From positions 46,418 through 110,417 of the forward strand of contig JANQFE010000072.1 of the NCBI GenBank assembly GCA_028278025.1: a DNA stretch of 64,000 nt, written 5' to 3'. Shown piece by piece: positions 8,642 to 18,339 of this stretch. This DNA comes from Thermodesulfobacteriota bacterium (GTDB lineage Bacteria > Desulfobacterota > WTBG01 > CAIYCZ01 > CAIRTM01). Every line of letters begins with the position of its first letter. Position 1 is the first letter of the stretch. The position numbers were made by a program, and so were the translations under genes. The notes beneath the pieces were generated by a model. The model was not told where the DNA came from, did not search any database, and was given only the letters and a program-made list of their open reading frames with translations.

Positions 8642-9552
8642 GACGTGCGCTGCCTTGAAATGATCTCAAGCATCCGGTCCAGCATGGGGTCAAGATGCTT
8701 GTGGGAAACATCCTGATGGACCGGAAGGTTCAAAATCCTGCCGGCCACCTCCTGCTCTGCCCCGTAGGAGCTGTCGATGGGATCGATCAGGCTGTGGTAC
8801 AGGCTCACTACGCCGTAGCCATCCCTGTTCAGGGTAAAGTACAAGTGGTCGCGAAGCTCCACGCTTTTTACCAAAATGGGCAGGGTCTGGGGAACGCTGC
8901 CGTGCAGAGACGGCCTGAGGATGGTAATGCCATATTTTTTGGCGCAGGAACGCAGCCGCTTGAGCATTCGGGAATAGTTTTCAATTCGCCGGGCGGCGAT
9001 TGCCGGCATGTCATATTTAAAAAGATCATATCTGCGGGTCCCGTCACCCCGCAGTCTGTTGCGGCTTAAAACCATGCCTCCGTCCCTCTCCGGAAAAAGT
9101 TTGTGTATTGAAAAGACGCCGTAGTCAAAGGTAACGGCCGGGTTCTGCCAGAAGGTAAAAAAGGCGTGGGCAAAGTCCTCAATGACGGTAAGGCCGTATT
9201 TTTGCGCATAAACCTTAACGGCATGCAGGTTTGGATCACGGAAGCCGAAATAATGTATGAGAAACAGTATCTGGCCTCGGCTTTTGCGTATTTTTTTCTT
9301 TACATCCTCAAGGTCTATAAAAAGCCTTTTTGTTAAGCGGTAAAACTCATACGGCATTTTTGCTGCCTGTACGGGGTCGAAAACACCAGAACCCTCGCGG
9401 GTGCTGTAGCCGATATAGGCCGGCAAAAGAACCGTTTTGCCGCGCAGGTCCTTTCTACGAAACAGATGTTTGAGGCCGGTGCGGGCAGAGTCGAAATAGG
9501 CCCAGTTGAAAGTACAGGCAGAACTGTTTTTCTGAATTTTTTCGATGATCAT
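8638..9552 (-). CDS. short DegT/DnrJ-family PLP aminotransferase-like protein
   Basis: 304 residues, shorter than the usual 370-390 of DegT/DnrJ/EryC1 aminotransferases. The core is present: VIEDFAHAF with the PLP-pyridine aspartate at D126, and FSIHKLFP with the Schiff-base lysine at K151, followed by DGGM. The N-terminal SGTAALH motif of typical members is replaced by SARTGLKHLF. It may be an aminotransferase or dehydratase acting on an unusual keto substrate. It overlaps the FemAB-like gene by four bases. A second short DegT-like protein with the same layout is at 18340-19350, also next to a FemAB-like gene. Confidence 0.75.
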   Translation of the reverse strand: MIIEKIQKNSSACTFNWAYFDSARTGLKHLFRRKDLRGKTVLLPAYIGYSTREGSGVFDPVQAAKMPYEFYRLTKRLFIDLEDVKKKIRKSRGQILFLIHYFGFRDPNLHAVKVYAQKYGLTVIEDFAHAFFTFWQNPAVTFDYGVFSIHKLFPERDGGMVLSRNRLRGDGTRRYDLFKYDMPAIAARRIENYSRMLKRLRSCAKKYGITILRPSLHGSVPQTLPILVKSVELRDHLYFTLNRDGYGVVSLYHSLIDPIDSSYGAEQEVAGRILNLPVHQDVSHKHLDPMLDRMLEIISRQRTS

Positions 9553-9571
9553 CTATTAAAACGGTTGGCAG

Positions 9572-10753
9572 TTAAGGGCCCTGAATCTGCCGACGCCAGA
9601 ATCCCCAGAACTCCTCCGGGGTGTCGGGATAGTTTTCTGCAAGATAGGCAGGGTCATGGTTAACCGTAATCTCCCCGCTCAGCAGCTTTTCAACAACCGC
9701 AGTCAGGGCATCCTGATCTCTGCGGATGTAAAAATCACAGGCTGAGCCTGCTTCGCATTTTCCCTCGAAAAGCTCGTCAAGTCGTTTGTCAATCTGGGTG
9801 AATACGATGACGGGCTTGTTGAGATAATAGGCATCGAATATCACGCTGGTAACATTGACACTGATAACGAATTCAGCTTCGGTGGCAAACACCATAGGGT
9901 GCCCGTAGTCAATGGCATAATTGGTATATTCGATCCGCTGCAGAAGGCCCTCGAAGGTTTTAAGATCCTTGTCGCTGATAATATGGGGCTTAAAGTACGT
10001 TTTAACGCGGGAATTGAACCTGCGAAGAACGGTGAGCGCTTCCTCCAGCAGCTCAAACAGGGTCGGTTCATCCAGCAGACCAGGTGAACGGGCGGTCAGC
10101 ATGGGCGGTACGTAAAAAACAAAATACGGCTGCCGATCCAAACCCAGGGTCCTGGCCTCCTGTTCCATAAAGGCGGTCCACTGGGGCAGCTTTCGGCTGT
10201 AGCCGATACGCAGAAGCCGGTCCTCCTCAACCGATGTGTCGTATATTTCCTCAAGCAGCGGTCTGGGCAGCGAGCTAATATAGTAATCATGGGAAATCTG
10301 CTTTTTCTCAGCATTCAGGTTTTCCCGCTCTACCTTTCGGGTCAGCTGGACAGTCCGGTGGACCTCAAGAGGCCATCCTGAAATGAAGGCGTAGAGCTCA
10401 ACCAGTGAAGTTATTTTTTTAAGCAGTGAAACCGTTCGGGCATGGTGCGGGATTGTATCGGCATTTTTAATAAGAATATTCTTTGAAAAAAGCATTGCGC
10501 ACAGTATGCGCAGCCAGATGAAATAGCGCTTTTGCCTGGAAGGGTGCCGTAGGTCATAGAGCCGGGCATTAAGAGATTTCAGGGCCTTCCAGATCAGGTA
10601 GTTTTTTCTGATTTCGTCCTGGTTGGGTGCATCGAAAAAGAGAACCAGTATACGCACATCCCTATACTGGGCCTTAAGCTCCATCAACAGGGGCAGCACC
10701 GCATCGATACCGATCAGCTTTTTTTTACAGGCATAAATTATATTAGCAGACAT
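9572..10753 (-). CDS. putative glycosyl/glycerophosphotransferase (GT-B-like)
   Basis: 393 residues, not assigned with certainty. The C-terminal half reads like the donor-binding domain of CDP-glycerol glycerophosphotransferase or GT-B surface-carbohydrate enzymes: TYFKPHIISDKDL, then a serine/threonine-rich NVTSVIFDAYYLNKPVIVF, where the family has SSxxxEAxxxxxPxI. There is no signal peptide or membrane segment. Its position next to a short DegT-like gene and a LegB gene suggests it transfers a sugar or polyol phosphate in the same glycan. A second protein with a similar C-terminus is at 14983-16602. The donor is unknown. Confidence 0.55.
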   Translation of the reverse strand: MSANIIYACKKKLIGIDAVLPLLMELKAQYRDVRILVLFFDAPNQDEIRKNYLIWKALKSLNARLYDLRHPSRQKRYFIWLRILCAMLFSKNILIKNADTIPHHARTVSLLKKITSLVELYAFISGWPLEVHRTVQLTRKVERENLNAEKKQISHDYYISSLPRPLLEEIYDTSVEEDRLLRIGYSRKLPQWTAFMEQEARTLGLDRQPYFVFYVPPMLTARSPGLLDEPTLFELLEEALTVLRRFNSRVKTYFKPHIISDKDLKTFEGLLQRIEYTNYAIDYGHPMVFATEAEFVISVNVTSVIFDAYYLNKPVIVFTQIDKRLDELFEGKCEAGSACDFYIRRDQDALTAVVEKLLSGEITVNHDPAYLAENYPDTPEEFWGFWRRQIQGP

Positions 10754-10860
10754 TTCAAATAGAATGATGTGGGACCGGGCTTCTGGTGTGTTGACACAAA
10801 AAGGCCTTCAGCGATGTTAACCGATTTTTCTCCAATGTGATTAGGGAAGAGGGTTCAATG

Positions 10861-11871
10861 CTATATAGTATACTGACCTACCCGGTAGCCCTGCAGGTTT
10901 TCGGGTATCTGAAACCAGGCGGCTGTTTTTTCCAGGCCGCGCCTGAATCCTTGGAGGCCGGTATACTCCGGGGCCCAGCCGCACAGCTTTTGCGCTTTTG
11001 TATTGTCGGCCCACAGCCGTTCAATTTCGCTTGCCGGGGGCCGAATGCGTTCATCCTCAGTTATTATCTCCACCGACGCCTCCATGATGTCCGCAATGAG
11101 GTTTACGGTTTCACCGATGGTGATTTCACGATTGTTTCCTAAATTAATCACCTCGCCCACCGTCTTCTCTGCGGCGGCAACCGCTATAAAACCTTGAACG
11201 GAATCATCAATATAGGTGAAGTCTCGCGTGGGGTGCACGGAGCCGAGCTTGATTTTCGTGCTGCCGGTGGCAATCTGGGTAATAACCGTTGGAATAATCG
11301 CACGGGTGGACTGCCGGGGACCATAGGTGTTGAACGGCCTGACAATGCTCACGGGCGTGCCGAAGGAAGAAAAGAACGACCAGGCGATCTGATCCGCCCC
11401 TATCTTTGAAGCAGAATAGGGCGACTGCCCCTGCAGGGGGTGGTCTTCGGAAATGGGGACGAATTGTGCCGTACCGTAGACTTCACTGGTTGAGGTGTGA
11501 ACGACCCGGTCAACCCCAAGTTCACGGGCTGCCTGGAGGATGTTCAGCGTTCCTTTGATATTGGTCTCCACATACATATCCGGCGAGTGGTAGGAGTAGG
11601 GAATCCCGATCAGAGCGGCCAGATGAAAGACCAGACCACATTCTTTCAACGCCTGTTTGACCCCATGGGGGTCGCGTACATCACCGGGAAACACTTCAAG
11701 GCTTTTCTGCACTTCGGGCGGAGCGTGGTCAAGCCATCCGCGGGAATCAAATGAGTTGTACAGCACCATGGCACGCACATCATTGCCTTCCCGCACAAGG
11801 GCCTCAGTCAGGTGCGATCCGATAAAACCATCTGCTCCCGTTACCAGTATCTTTTTTTTACACAGTTTCAT
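10861..11871 (-). CDS. legB: NAD-dependent sugar 4,6-dehydratase, LegB-like
   Basis: 336 residues of the extended short-chain dehydrogenase family. The nucleotide motif GADGFIGSHL lies at 12-21, followed by HTSTSEVYGTA, the catalytic YSASK, and RPFNTYGPRQS. The long-range pattern (IPYSYHSPDMYVETN, GSVHPTRDFTYIDD) is that of LegB and similar GDP/UDP-N-acetylglucosamine 4,6-dehydratases, not of UDP-glucose 4-epimerase. It would make the 4-keto-6-deoxy intermediate of legionaminic acid. A matching LegC aminotransferase and LegH acetyltransferase are not seen in this half of the locus; they may lie beyond position 1, or the short DegT-like and FemAB-like genes may replace them. Confidence 0.85.
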   Translation of the reverse strand: MKLCKKKILVTGADGFIGSHLTEALVREGNDVRAMVLYNSFDSRGWLDHAPPEVQKSLEVFPGDVRDPHGVKQALKECGLVFHLAALIGIPYSYHSPDMYVETNIKGTLNILQAARELGVDRVVHTSTSEVYGTAQFVPISEDHPLQGQSPYSASKIGADQIAWSFFSSFGTPVSIVRPFNTYGPRQSTRAIIPTVITQIATGSTKIKLGSVHPTRDFTYIDDSVQGFIAVAAAEKTVGEVINLGNNREITIGETVNLIADIMEASVEIITEDERIRPPASEIERLWADNTKAQKLCGWAPEYTGLQGFRRGLEKTAAWFQIPENLQGYRVGQYTI

Positions 11872-11992
11872 TGCCCTGCCCTATTATTTTTATTGGTTAG
11901 TCAGTCGTCAGCATTCAAAATCGTGAAATATTGTCTTTTAATGATACCGTTTTGCCTTTCGCTTAATGTACACGGGTTCACGGCGACATGAT

Positions 11993-13471
11993 TCAGGTAT
12001 AATGATTCTGCATCAGTTGCAGCAGGGAGTTGCGGATGAGTTCGCCCTGCTCGTCAGCTTTTTCTGCGAGCCTGATAATTGGAAAAAGCTCCCGGGGAAG
12101 CTTGTTGTACAGCCGCACGGTGCGAAAGAGGCCCTGGAGCTCTTCGGTGCTCATCTCGGACATTTGTACCCTGTATGCGTCATCCATTGTTGTGCTGTCC
12201 AGCAGGGCCGGGTCAGCTCCCCGTTCTATAATCAGATCACGGTATTCTGTCCGGGGGTAGGGATAGATATAGGTGAGAATATAGTTGTCCGGTTGAACCT
12301 CGCGGTTCATCTCTACGGTTTTAAAAAGATCGTTACGCGTTTCCGAGATGATGCCGATCATATTGAGCGAGGTCGTCTCAATGCCGTATTTCTTCATCAG
12401 CTTGAATGAGGATACAATCTGTTCATCAGAGATGTTACGCTTGAAGATTTCACGTCTCACCCGCTCGCTGCCCGTCTCGATACCGATGGTGGCAACTTTA
12501 CATCCCATCTCGGCAAGGATGCGGACCTTGTCCTCGGTAACCAGGTTGGGCCGCACCGACATGATAAAAGGCATGTTTACCCGCTGCAGGTAGTCGTTTT
12601 TGAATTTTTCGAAATTATCCACGGAATCAATCAAAAAAGTATCGTCAAAGAATCTGATCATATCGAGCTGGTACGCCTCTTTGAGATAGACTAGGTCGTC
12701 AATGGTCTTTTGGTTTGCCCGGCGGCGATAATAAGTGTGCCCCTTGTAAAGCTTATTCATATAGTTGTTTGTACAGTACGTGCAGCCATAAGGACACCCC
12801 CGGGACTGCAGGTAATAGGCCATCCTGACAATATTGCCCCGAAACGGCTTGATAAACTGTCGCTGGTCAAGAATCGACCAGTCGGGAACCGGCAATGCGT
12901 CGATATCAGTGGGCGGGCGGACCGGGTTTTTATGCACCCGACCTTTTTGTTTGACCCAAAGGCCATGAGTGCCGGCATAATCCTCGCCGCGCTCCATGCT
13001 GTTACAGAGTTCAACCATGGCATCCTCACCTTCACCGATACATATCATATCCACTGCTGGGTTGCTGATAACGGTCTCCGGGTCGATGGTGGGATGCACC
13101 CCTCCCCAGACAACCGGGATATTTCTGCTTTGGCGGACGGCAGTCAGCACTTTGCTGGCCATCCGGTACATGTCGGTGGTGGTTGAGACTGCAAGCAGGT
13201 CAGGTTTGAACTCGTCAATAAGGCCAAAAAAGCGGTCCTCAATTGCTATAGTATCATCATCGCGTTCGATGATCTCATCCCAGGATGATTTTTTATACTG
13301 CATCACCATGGAGGGATCCATGTCCTTTATGGTATCGGGACATTTAATGAAGGTTGTGTCGAGGCAGCGGGTTTCATGGCCGTGGTGTTTCAACACACTG
13401 CTCAGATAGGGAACACCCTGGGGCAGCCCCGAGCTTTTATAATAATTGGGAAAAAAGAAAAGAACGCGCAT
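11993..13471 (-). CDS. B12-binding domain radical SAM protein
   Basis: 492 residues. The N-terminal B12-binding-like domain (about 1-170) has RVLFFFPNYYKSSG, VWGGVHPTIDPE and IGEGEDAMVEL. The radical SAM core carries C226, C230 and C233 in SRGCPYGCTYC. This is the common B12-rSAM architecture (hopanoid or bacteriochlorophyll methylase-like, and many uncharacterised surface-sugar enzymes). It lies in the same operon as two other such genes and several methyltransferases. A visible DTxH-type B12 motif is not evident, so cobalamin binding is inferred from domain similarity. Substrate unknown. Confidence 0.88.
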   Translation of the reverse strand: MRVLFFFPNYYKSSGLPQGVPYLSSVLKHHGHETRCLDTTFIKCPDTIKDMDPSMVMQYKKSSWDEIIERDDDTIAIEDRFFGLIDEFKPDLLAVSTTTDMYRMASKVLTAVRQSRNIPVVWGGVHPTIDPETVISNPAVDMICIGEGEDAMVELCNSMERGEDYAGTHGLWVKQKGRVHKNPVRPPTDIDALPVPDWSILDQRQFIKPFRGNIVRMAYYLQSRGCPYGCTYCTNNYMNKLYKGHTYYRRRANQKTIDDLVYLKEAYQLDMIRFFDDTFLIDSVDNFEKFKNDYLQRVNMPFIMSVRPNLVTEDKVRILAEMGCKVATIGIETGSERVRREIFKRNISDEQIVSSFKLMKKYGIETTSLNMIGIISETRNDLFKTVEMNREVQPDNYILTYIYPYPRTEYRDLIIERGADPALLDSTTMDDAYRVQMSEMSTEELQGLFRTVRLYNKLPRELFPIIRLAEKADEQGELIRNSLLQLMQNHYT

Positions 13472-13537
13472 AGCAAGATATTTCTAATGTTGTATATATC
13501 CCGGCAAACATGCTGCAGGCATTCTGCCAGACAAAAC

Positions 13538-14935
13538 TTACAGCATGGGGACACCTTCAAAAAGCCGGGCAATTCTCCTATCATCATTATAAATTCTTTT
13601 TACATCTATCTGCTGTGATTCTCTGACTTCCTGATGGAAATGGTAAAAAAATACAAGTGTCAAATTCAAATAAAACTGGATGTCCCCCGGTGACATCCAG
13701 GGCCGTATCTCCCTGGAAAGATAATTTGTCCGGTTAGGAGACATATCAATACTTGAAAGACTTTCAAGAGAAAAAGAAATTTTGTCCCGAATTTCAGGAA
13801 ACTTTGGAATAATATCATCACCGGGCTGGGGCGTATATATATAAGGAATGATTTTAATGTTTCTGTTAATGTTTCTGACTCTATAGGCTGTCCTTATATT
13901 TGCTGATATATCCTCATCTGTCTCAGTTGGAAACCCGAACATGAAGTTTGTGGCAATTTTCCCTACGTGTTTTTTTGTCAAATATTCCAAAAGATAAATT
14001 GCTTTTTCAATGTCTATAGTTTTATTAAGAAGTTTTTGTATCCTGGGCGAAGCCGACTCTATGGCAAAACCAACCTGACCAATATATCCGGAGATAAGGG
14101 GGAGTAGATCATCTCGGAAGTCATCCACGTGTCCTATAATCTGGCCGATTTGATATTTTTTTTTTATCACTTCTTCAAGTATGCGACAAGCTCTCTCACT
14201 GTTTACCAGAAAGTTATCATCAATAAAATAGAATCTGTCTATGTTAAAGTGCTGTGCCCAGGAATCCATTTCACCCAGAACACTTTCGGCTGACCTGCCA
14301 TACCATTTTTTTCTGCCGGAAAACGTATTATTATAGCAAAATGCACAATCGCGCGGGCAGCCTCGGGAGGATAGGATTGGTATGGTTTCCATCTGCCGGA
14401 TACCTTTTTCCCACAGGCTGAGTTGCGGATAGCCTAATCCGTCAAGGTCTTCGTCAAAGCAGTATATCTTCTTTAAGTTACCGGATGTACTTACATGTGC
14501 AAGTGTGGCAACGTCATCCCCCCTTTGTATTGTTTCCGCAATTTCGACTACGGTCTTTTCACCCATCCCCATGACGATATAATCCACGGGCGCGTTTTTG
14601 AAGCAGATTCCAGGTGAAGACGTCGCCATGGGGCCACCCCAGATAATAGGTGTTTGAGGAGATTTTTCTTTTATATGTCTGGATATCTCCACTGCGTTTA
14701 AAATATTTGTCCCCATAAATGTGGTCATGCCGACAAAAAGAGGCAGAGCCCTCAGTTTATGCTCTATGATATTCAAATAGTTATCTTCGATCTGTGGATC
14801 AATTATATCAACTGTAAATCCGGACCGAACCAGGGAGGTCGCAATGGCAAGCAACCCCATCGGCTGACAGAGTGCTGTGTACTCTTCACTGTTTTTTCGG
14901 GGGAATGAAGTGTTTATTAAAAGAATCGTAGGCAT
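13538..14935 (-). CDS. B12-binding domain radical SAM protein
   Basis: 465 residues: an N-terminal B12-binding-like domain (about 1-150, with PMGLLAIATSLVRSGF and IIWGGPMATSSPGICF, then VMGMGEKTVVEI) and a radical SAM core with C193, C197 and C200 in SRGCPRDCAFC. It resembles the gene at 11993-13471 in layout but is not a recent copy. Base composition is more A+T-rich than most of its neighbours, as for the next gene upstream, which may mean these two were acquired together. Reaction not known; by context it modifies a lipid- or nucleotide-linked sugar. Confidence 0.87.
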   Translation of the reverse strand: MPTILLINTSFPRKNSEEYTALCQPMGLLAIATSLVRSGFTVDIIDPQIEDNYLNIIEHKLRALPLFVGMTTFMGTNILNAVEISRHIKEKSPQTPIIWGGPMATSSPGICFKNAPVDYIVMGMGEKTVVEIAETIQRGDDVATLAHVSTSGNLKKIYCFDEDLDGLGYPQLSLWEKGIRQMETIPILSSRGCPRDCAFCYNNTFSGRKKWYGRSAESVLGEMDSWAQHFNIDRFYFIDDNFLVNSERACRILEEVIKKKYQIGQIIGHVDDFRDDLLPLISGYIGQVGFAIESASPRIQKLLNKTIDIEKAIYLLEYLTKKHVGKIATNFMFGFPTETDEDISANIRTAYRVRNINRNIKIIPYIYTPQPGDDIIPKFPEIRDKISFSLESLSSIDMSPNRTNYLSREIRPWMSPGDIQFYLNLTLVFFYHFHQEVRESQQIDVKRIYNDDRRIARLFEGVPML

Positions 14936-14982
14936 TTGTCAAACCGTGGAACCAGGGTCGCTCACGTGCTTAACATCCTGGA

Positions 14983-16602
14983 TTAGTCTATCACTGCTGA
15001 TGCAGGACTCATATTGTTCTTTAAAAAATTTATATCCGGCTTTTCCGGCGGAAGTGACAGCACCCGAAGAAGTTCAGCTTCCTCAAACTGGAGTCGGTTC
15101 CTCTCATCACTCCATGTTTTTATACAGTGACAGCGCAAGTTAAGCAGACGCACTTTTTCAGGGTCAGCGCCTATAAGAATATAATCAAAATAGATCATTC
15201 TTTTATTCGTGGGAATTGTAAATCCGAATGTAGTCCCCGCATAGCCGAATACGATTGCATCAGCTTCAGCATAATTGTTTTCGAACCGGCTGCAGATGAT
15301 CTCATCGATATACGGGGAATATATTCTGCCCCTATCACTGTTTTTAAGAGCATCGGGGTGGGCGCTGAGCATTACGTGATAGCGTCCCTTCAGACACTTG
15401 AGAACCCTGATCGCAAAATCAAGCATTACGGGCTGGAACGCAAATGGTATATCACTGTCGTGGCCATAAATGGTCGGGTGCTCAATAAACATCACTTTTT
15501 CTATTTTTTTCGGCAGCGGCATTTCCTTTTCCTGACGCCATCTGGTATAGTAGCTCTCATCCTCAATCAGCCGAATGTCCGGTCGGCTCCCCCCGACCGG
15601 CTTATACCTGCTGATCATATGTTCAAAGTCATCCTTAGCCCCTGTTGTCGGGACCAGGTACGTGTTAACGATAGACAGATCAACATCAATGATTCGAGAC
15701 TGGGTAACAATACCTACCGGGTTGCCATGAGCAAAGCCAAAAACCATGCCCCCGCTCTTTTGAGCGCAAAGTGCAATGAGTCTGTGCCATTGACTGCCAA
15801 GAGCATCTATCAGATACGACCGCCCGGTAAGATTTTTTTTGCTACTCATGTAATCGGCTATTGAGCCATAGACAGCCGCTGTTTTTCGAAGATGGTCCGT
15901 AATAATTTTTTTCCATACTTCCAGCTGTTCCTGGGAAACTGCGATATCCAGGTTGCGCGCAACTTCGCTTAGCATGCCCACGATATCCCGGCTGGGTTCG
16001 GTTACATCAATATCGGGAAAGGCGTTTGGAGAAAAATTTGAAATAACCTTGTAAAACTGATAGGTGAAATCAACAGCATTCTTGCTTTCAGCGTCTAGGA
16101 AATCTTTTTTGACATAACTCAACTTGCCGATATTAATCAGGTAGTCTCCCTGCAGGTAGGCTTGTAACGTTTCAGCACGGGCCAGGCGCCTAAACATAAA
16201 GTAATACAGCCTGAACATTTGCTTCAATCCCCGCCAGCTTTTTTGGCTGTACATCCCAAATGCTGCTGAGTCTATTTTTCCGTGAGGCGCTAAGGCCATA
16301 TCAAAGAAATTAATGCCCCCGGAATAGATGATTTTGAATCCCTTGTGATCACAGACCTCTTTTATGCGAAGAGCACATAAGAATTCTGCCAGGCGATAGA
16401 TGATTTTGAATTCGGAAATCAGCAGGTCGGCTGCAAGTCCGCTGGAAGTGTCCACTAGGGCATGATATGCTTTGCGCAGCTCGTGGTAAATAATGACAAA
16501 CGTATCACCCGGCACCGGCCAGTAAAAATTTTCAAACCATGTTTCCAGGCCGATTTTTTTTATGTCGTTAATATGCAGATATATTGAACGCTGCTTTTTC
16601 AC
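14983..16602 (-). CDS. unknown surface-carbohydrate protein with GT-B-like C-terminus
   Basis: 539 residues, no confident family. The C-terminal third (about 385-520) has VMFIEHPTIYGHDSDIPF, a Rossmann-like stretch MLSAHPDALKNSDRG, and a serine-poor donor-site region ADAIVFGYAGTTFGFTIPTNKRMIYFD, which resembles the nucleotide-sugar side of CDP-glycerol or polysialic transferases. The N-terminal half is helical with no signal peptide. It lies six bases from the downstream methyltransferase and close to the radical SAM gene. A role as a glycan-assembly transferase is a guess from context. Confidence 0.5.
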   Translation of the reverse strand: MKKQRSIYLHINDIKKIGLETWFENFYWPVPGDTFVIIYHELRKAYHALVDTSSGLAADLLISEFKIIYRLAEFLCALRIKEVCDHKGFKIIYSGGINFFDMALAPHGKIDSAAFGMYSQKSWRGLKQMFRLYYFMFRRLARAETLQAYLQGDYLINIGKLSYVKKDFLDAESKNAVDFTYQFYKVISNFSPNAFPDIDVTEPSRDIVGMLSEVARNLDIAVSQEQLEVWKKIITDHLRKTAAVYGSIADYMSSKKNLTGRSYLIDALGSQWHRLIALCAQKSGGMVFGFAHGNPVGIVTQSRIIDVDLSIVNTYLVPTTGAKDDFEHMISRYKPVGGSRPDIRLIEDESYYTRWRQEKEMPLPKKIEKVMFIEHPTIYGHDSDIPFAFQPVMLDFAIRVLKCLKGRYHVMLSAHPDALKNSDRGRIYSPYIDEIICSRFENNYAEADAIVFGYAGTTFGFTIPTNKRMIYFDYILIGADPEKVRLLNLRCHCIKTWSDERNRLQFEEAELLRVLSLPPEKPDINFLKNNMSPASAVID

Positions 16603-16608
16603 GATTTT

Positions 16609-17319
16609 TTAAGATTTCTCTGCGACCACGGTAATGTACTCAGTCACTTCGTCCCCGCCAGCATAGGTACGGGAACTGAGCTCTAGATACGACACCACAA
16701 AGCCCTCTTCTTCCAGCATGGCCTGGTACCCCTGCGGTTCGACAAAGCGCACGGGGTACTGATTTCCATAATAGGGAGAGTCCTTTCGGTGAATGCCGTC
16801 AAGCGTGAAAGCATCAATCTTTTTTGAGGGATGGTAATTTTGAAACGCGCTGGAATTGACGGACAGGGTATAGGAAAAAAACTGTCCCCCCGGTTTTAAA
16901 ACCCCAGCAACAGCCTTTAGAAAAAGTGTGAAATCATCCTGGGTCAGAGAATAAGCCGCCAGCACGTCGACCACCGCATCGAACTTTTTTTCCTGATAGG
17001 GTAGCTCCGTCATTGTTCCGGCAACTATTGCAGCACAGACCCCCCAGTCCGTAAGAACGTGCTGCCCCAAAACAAGTCCTTCCAGCGAAACATCAAGGCC
17101 ATGGGCATCAAATCCTTCCCGGGCAATGGCCCACAGGTTGGCACAACTGCCGCAGCCGACCTCCAGCACGCGCAAACGGCTCTGTTTTTCTGCCGCCGGC
17201 TTAAGACGGGCCAAAAAGCGGACCAGCTCCTCGTTGGGATAGCGGCGCTGGGAGGTAAGGCCCTGGCTGCTGTAGGTGTTTTTAAACCATGTGCGGCATT
17301 TCTGCTGTTCTTTATTCAT
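16609..17319 (-). CDS. class I SAM-dependent methyltransferase
   Basis: 236 residues. The methyltransferase motif I RVLEVGCGSCANLWAIA (about 49-65) is followed by GLDVS, then FDAVVDVLAAYS and a PGGQFFSYTLS strand. It is similar in design to the protein at 2993-3652 (both have N-terminal WGKYP/RYPNEEL-like segments and a cysteine after motif I), so the two probably act on related substrates. It lies between a putative transferase gene and a TylF-like O-methyltransferase gene. Substrate unknown; sugar N- or O-methylation is likely. Confidence 0.85.
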   Translation of the reverse strand: MNKEQQKCRTWFKNTYSSQGLTSQRRYPNEELVRFLARLKPAAEKQSRLRVLEVGCGSCANLWAIAREGFDAHGLDVSLEGLVLGQHVLTDWGVCAAIVAGTMTELPYQEKKFDAVVDVLAAYSLTQDDFTLFLKAVAGVLKPGGQFFSYTLSVNSSAFQNYHPSKKIDAFTLDGIHRKDSPYYGNQYPVRFVEPQGYQAMLEEEGFVVSYLELSSRTYAGGDEVTEYITVVAEKS

Positions 17320-17352
17320 AATTTAACTGTAAATGAGCGAGCCTGTGTTAAA

Positions 17353-18336
17353 CTACGGTTTTATAATCAGGCTCATGGTTGTTTCCCAGAACCCATGAAA
17401 AGATATTGACTGCGCGCCGAAAAACTCATCGGTTGCGCGGCGCACCCCTTCAAAGCCGCCTGCTTCGGTATAATAATCATGCACAAGCAGATATCCGCCG
17501 GGGATGATTCGGTCCCAGAAGTACTCAAAGGTATGCTTTGCCGGCCGGTACAGGTCGCAGTCGTAAAATACCAGCCCGTATTGATTGTTTGTATCCAGCT
17601 GCTCAAATGATTCCGGCACTGCACCTTTTATAACATGGGCATTAGGGAATGTGGAAAAGGTGTCAAGGACGCTCTGGAAAGGAATTTCCAGTTGATAATC
17701 GCCTGCCTTGCTGCTTCGGGGATCATGTTCGGAAACTTCAGGAAAACCTCCAAAAGAATCCAGGATGAAAAATGGTAGCTGCCGGACATGTCGGGTCATA
17801 TAGAGAAGGGCTAATAGTGCATTGCCGCCTGCATATGCCCCGATCTCGGCAATGGCCCAACCGGCGTTTCTTGTCATAATATCCTCCAGCAACTCCAAAA
17901 ACAGCCAGTTGCCGAGCAAGGTTGTGTGCACAGGTATATGCGTGACAGCTGACAGTGTTTTCACAAAATGATAATTATGTTTGTTGGGGGATCTTTTTAG
18001 TATAGTTTTGAGCTTGTCTTCGAAGCTTTTGCGGAACAGGTCGGCATAGAGAAAAACGGTCTTATGCAGAAAGTGGCCCATTGTGTTCAGCTGCTTTAAA
18101 ATACTTTGAATAGAAAGGTTTGAAACGGCAAAAACAACTATAATTGCATCATCCCGGTATACCTCCGGCAGGCTTTCAGGTGCAATAACATCGATGCCCG
18201 CAACCTGTGTTCCCTGCAGGCCAGGGTTTGAGTCCACAATATACATTATATTTGCCGAAGGTTCGTTTTTGAGAAAAAGCTCAAGCAGTTTACTGCTTCC
18301 CCACGCTATCAGACTTTGGCTGTTTTCCAGTTCCAT
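17353..18336 (-). CDS. TylF/MycF-type O-methyltransferase with N-terminal Rossmann-like domain
   Basis: 327 residues. The N-terminal part (about 1-110) looks like a nucleotide-binding domain that starts with QSLIAWGSSKLLELFL and includes IMYIVDSNPGLQGTQVAGIDVIAPESL, a layout seen in sugar-modifying WbqC/PglD-like proteins. The C-terminal part is a macrocin O-methyltransferase (TylF) domain: IAEIGAYAGGNALLAL, FFILDSFGGFPEV, LVFYDCDLYRPAKHTFEYFWDRIIPGGYLLVHDY. TylF-family enzymes methylate sugar hydroxyls with a metal ion. It starts three bases after the DegT-like gene upstream. Confidence 0.82.
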   Translation of the reverse strand: MELENSQSLIAWGSSKLLELFLKNEPSANIMYIVDSNPGLQGTQVAGIDVIAPESLPEVYRDDAIIVVFAVSNLSIQSILKQLNTMGHFLHKTVFLYADLFRKSFEDKLKTILKRSPNKHNYHFVKTLSAVTHIPVHTTLLGNWLFLELLEDIMTRNAGWAIAEIGAYAGGNALLALLYMTRHVRQLPFFILDSFGGFPEVSEHDPRSSKAGDYQLEIPFQSVLDTFSTFPNAHVIKGAVPESFEQLDTNNQYGLVFYDCDLYRPAKHTFEYFWDRIIPGGYLLVHDYYTEAGGFEGVRRATDEFFGAQSISFHGFWETTMSLIIKP

Positions 18337-18339
18337 GGG

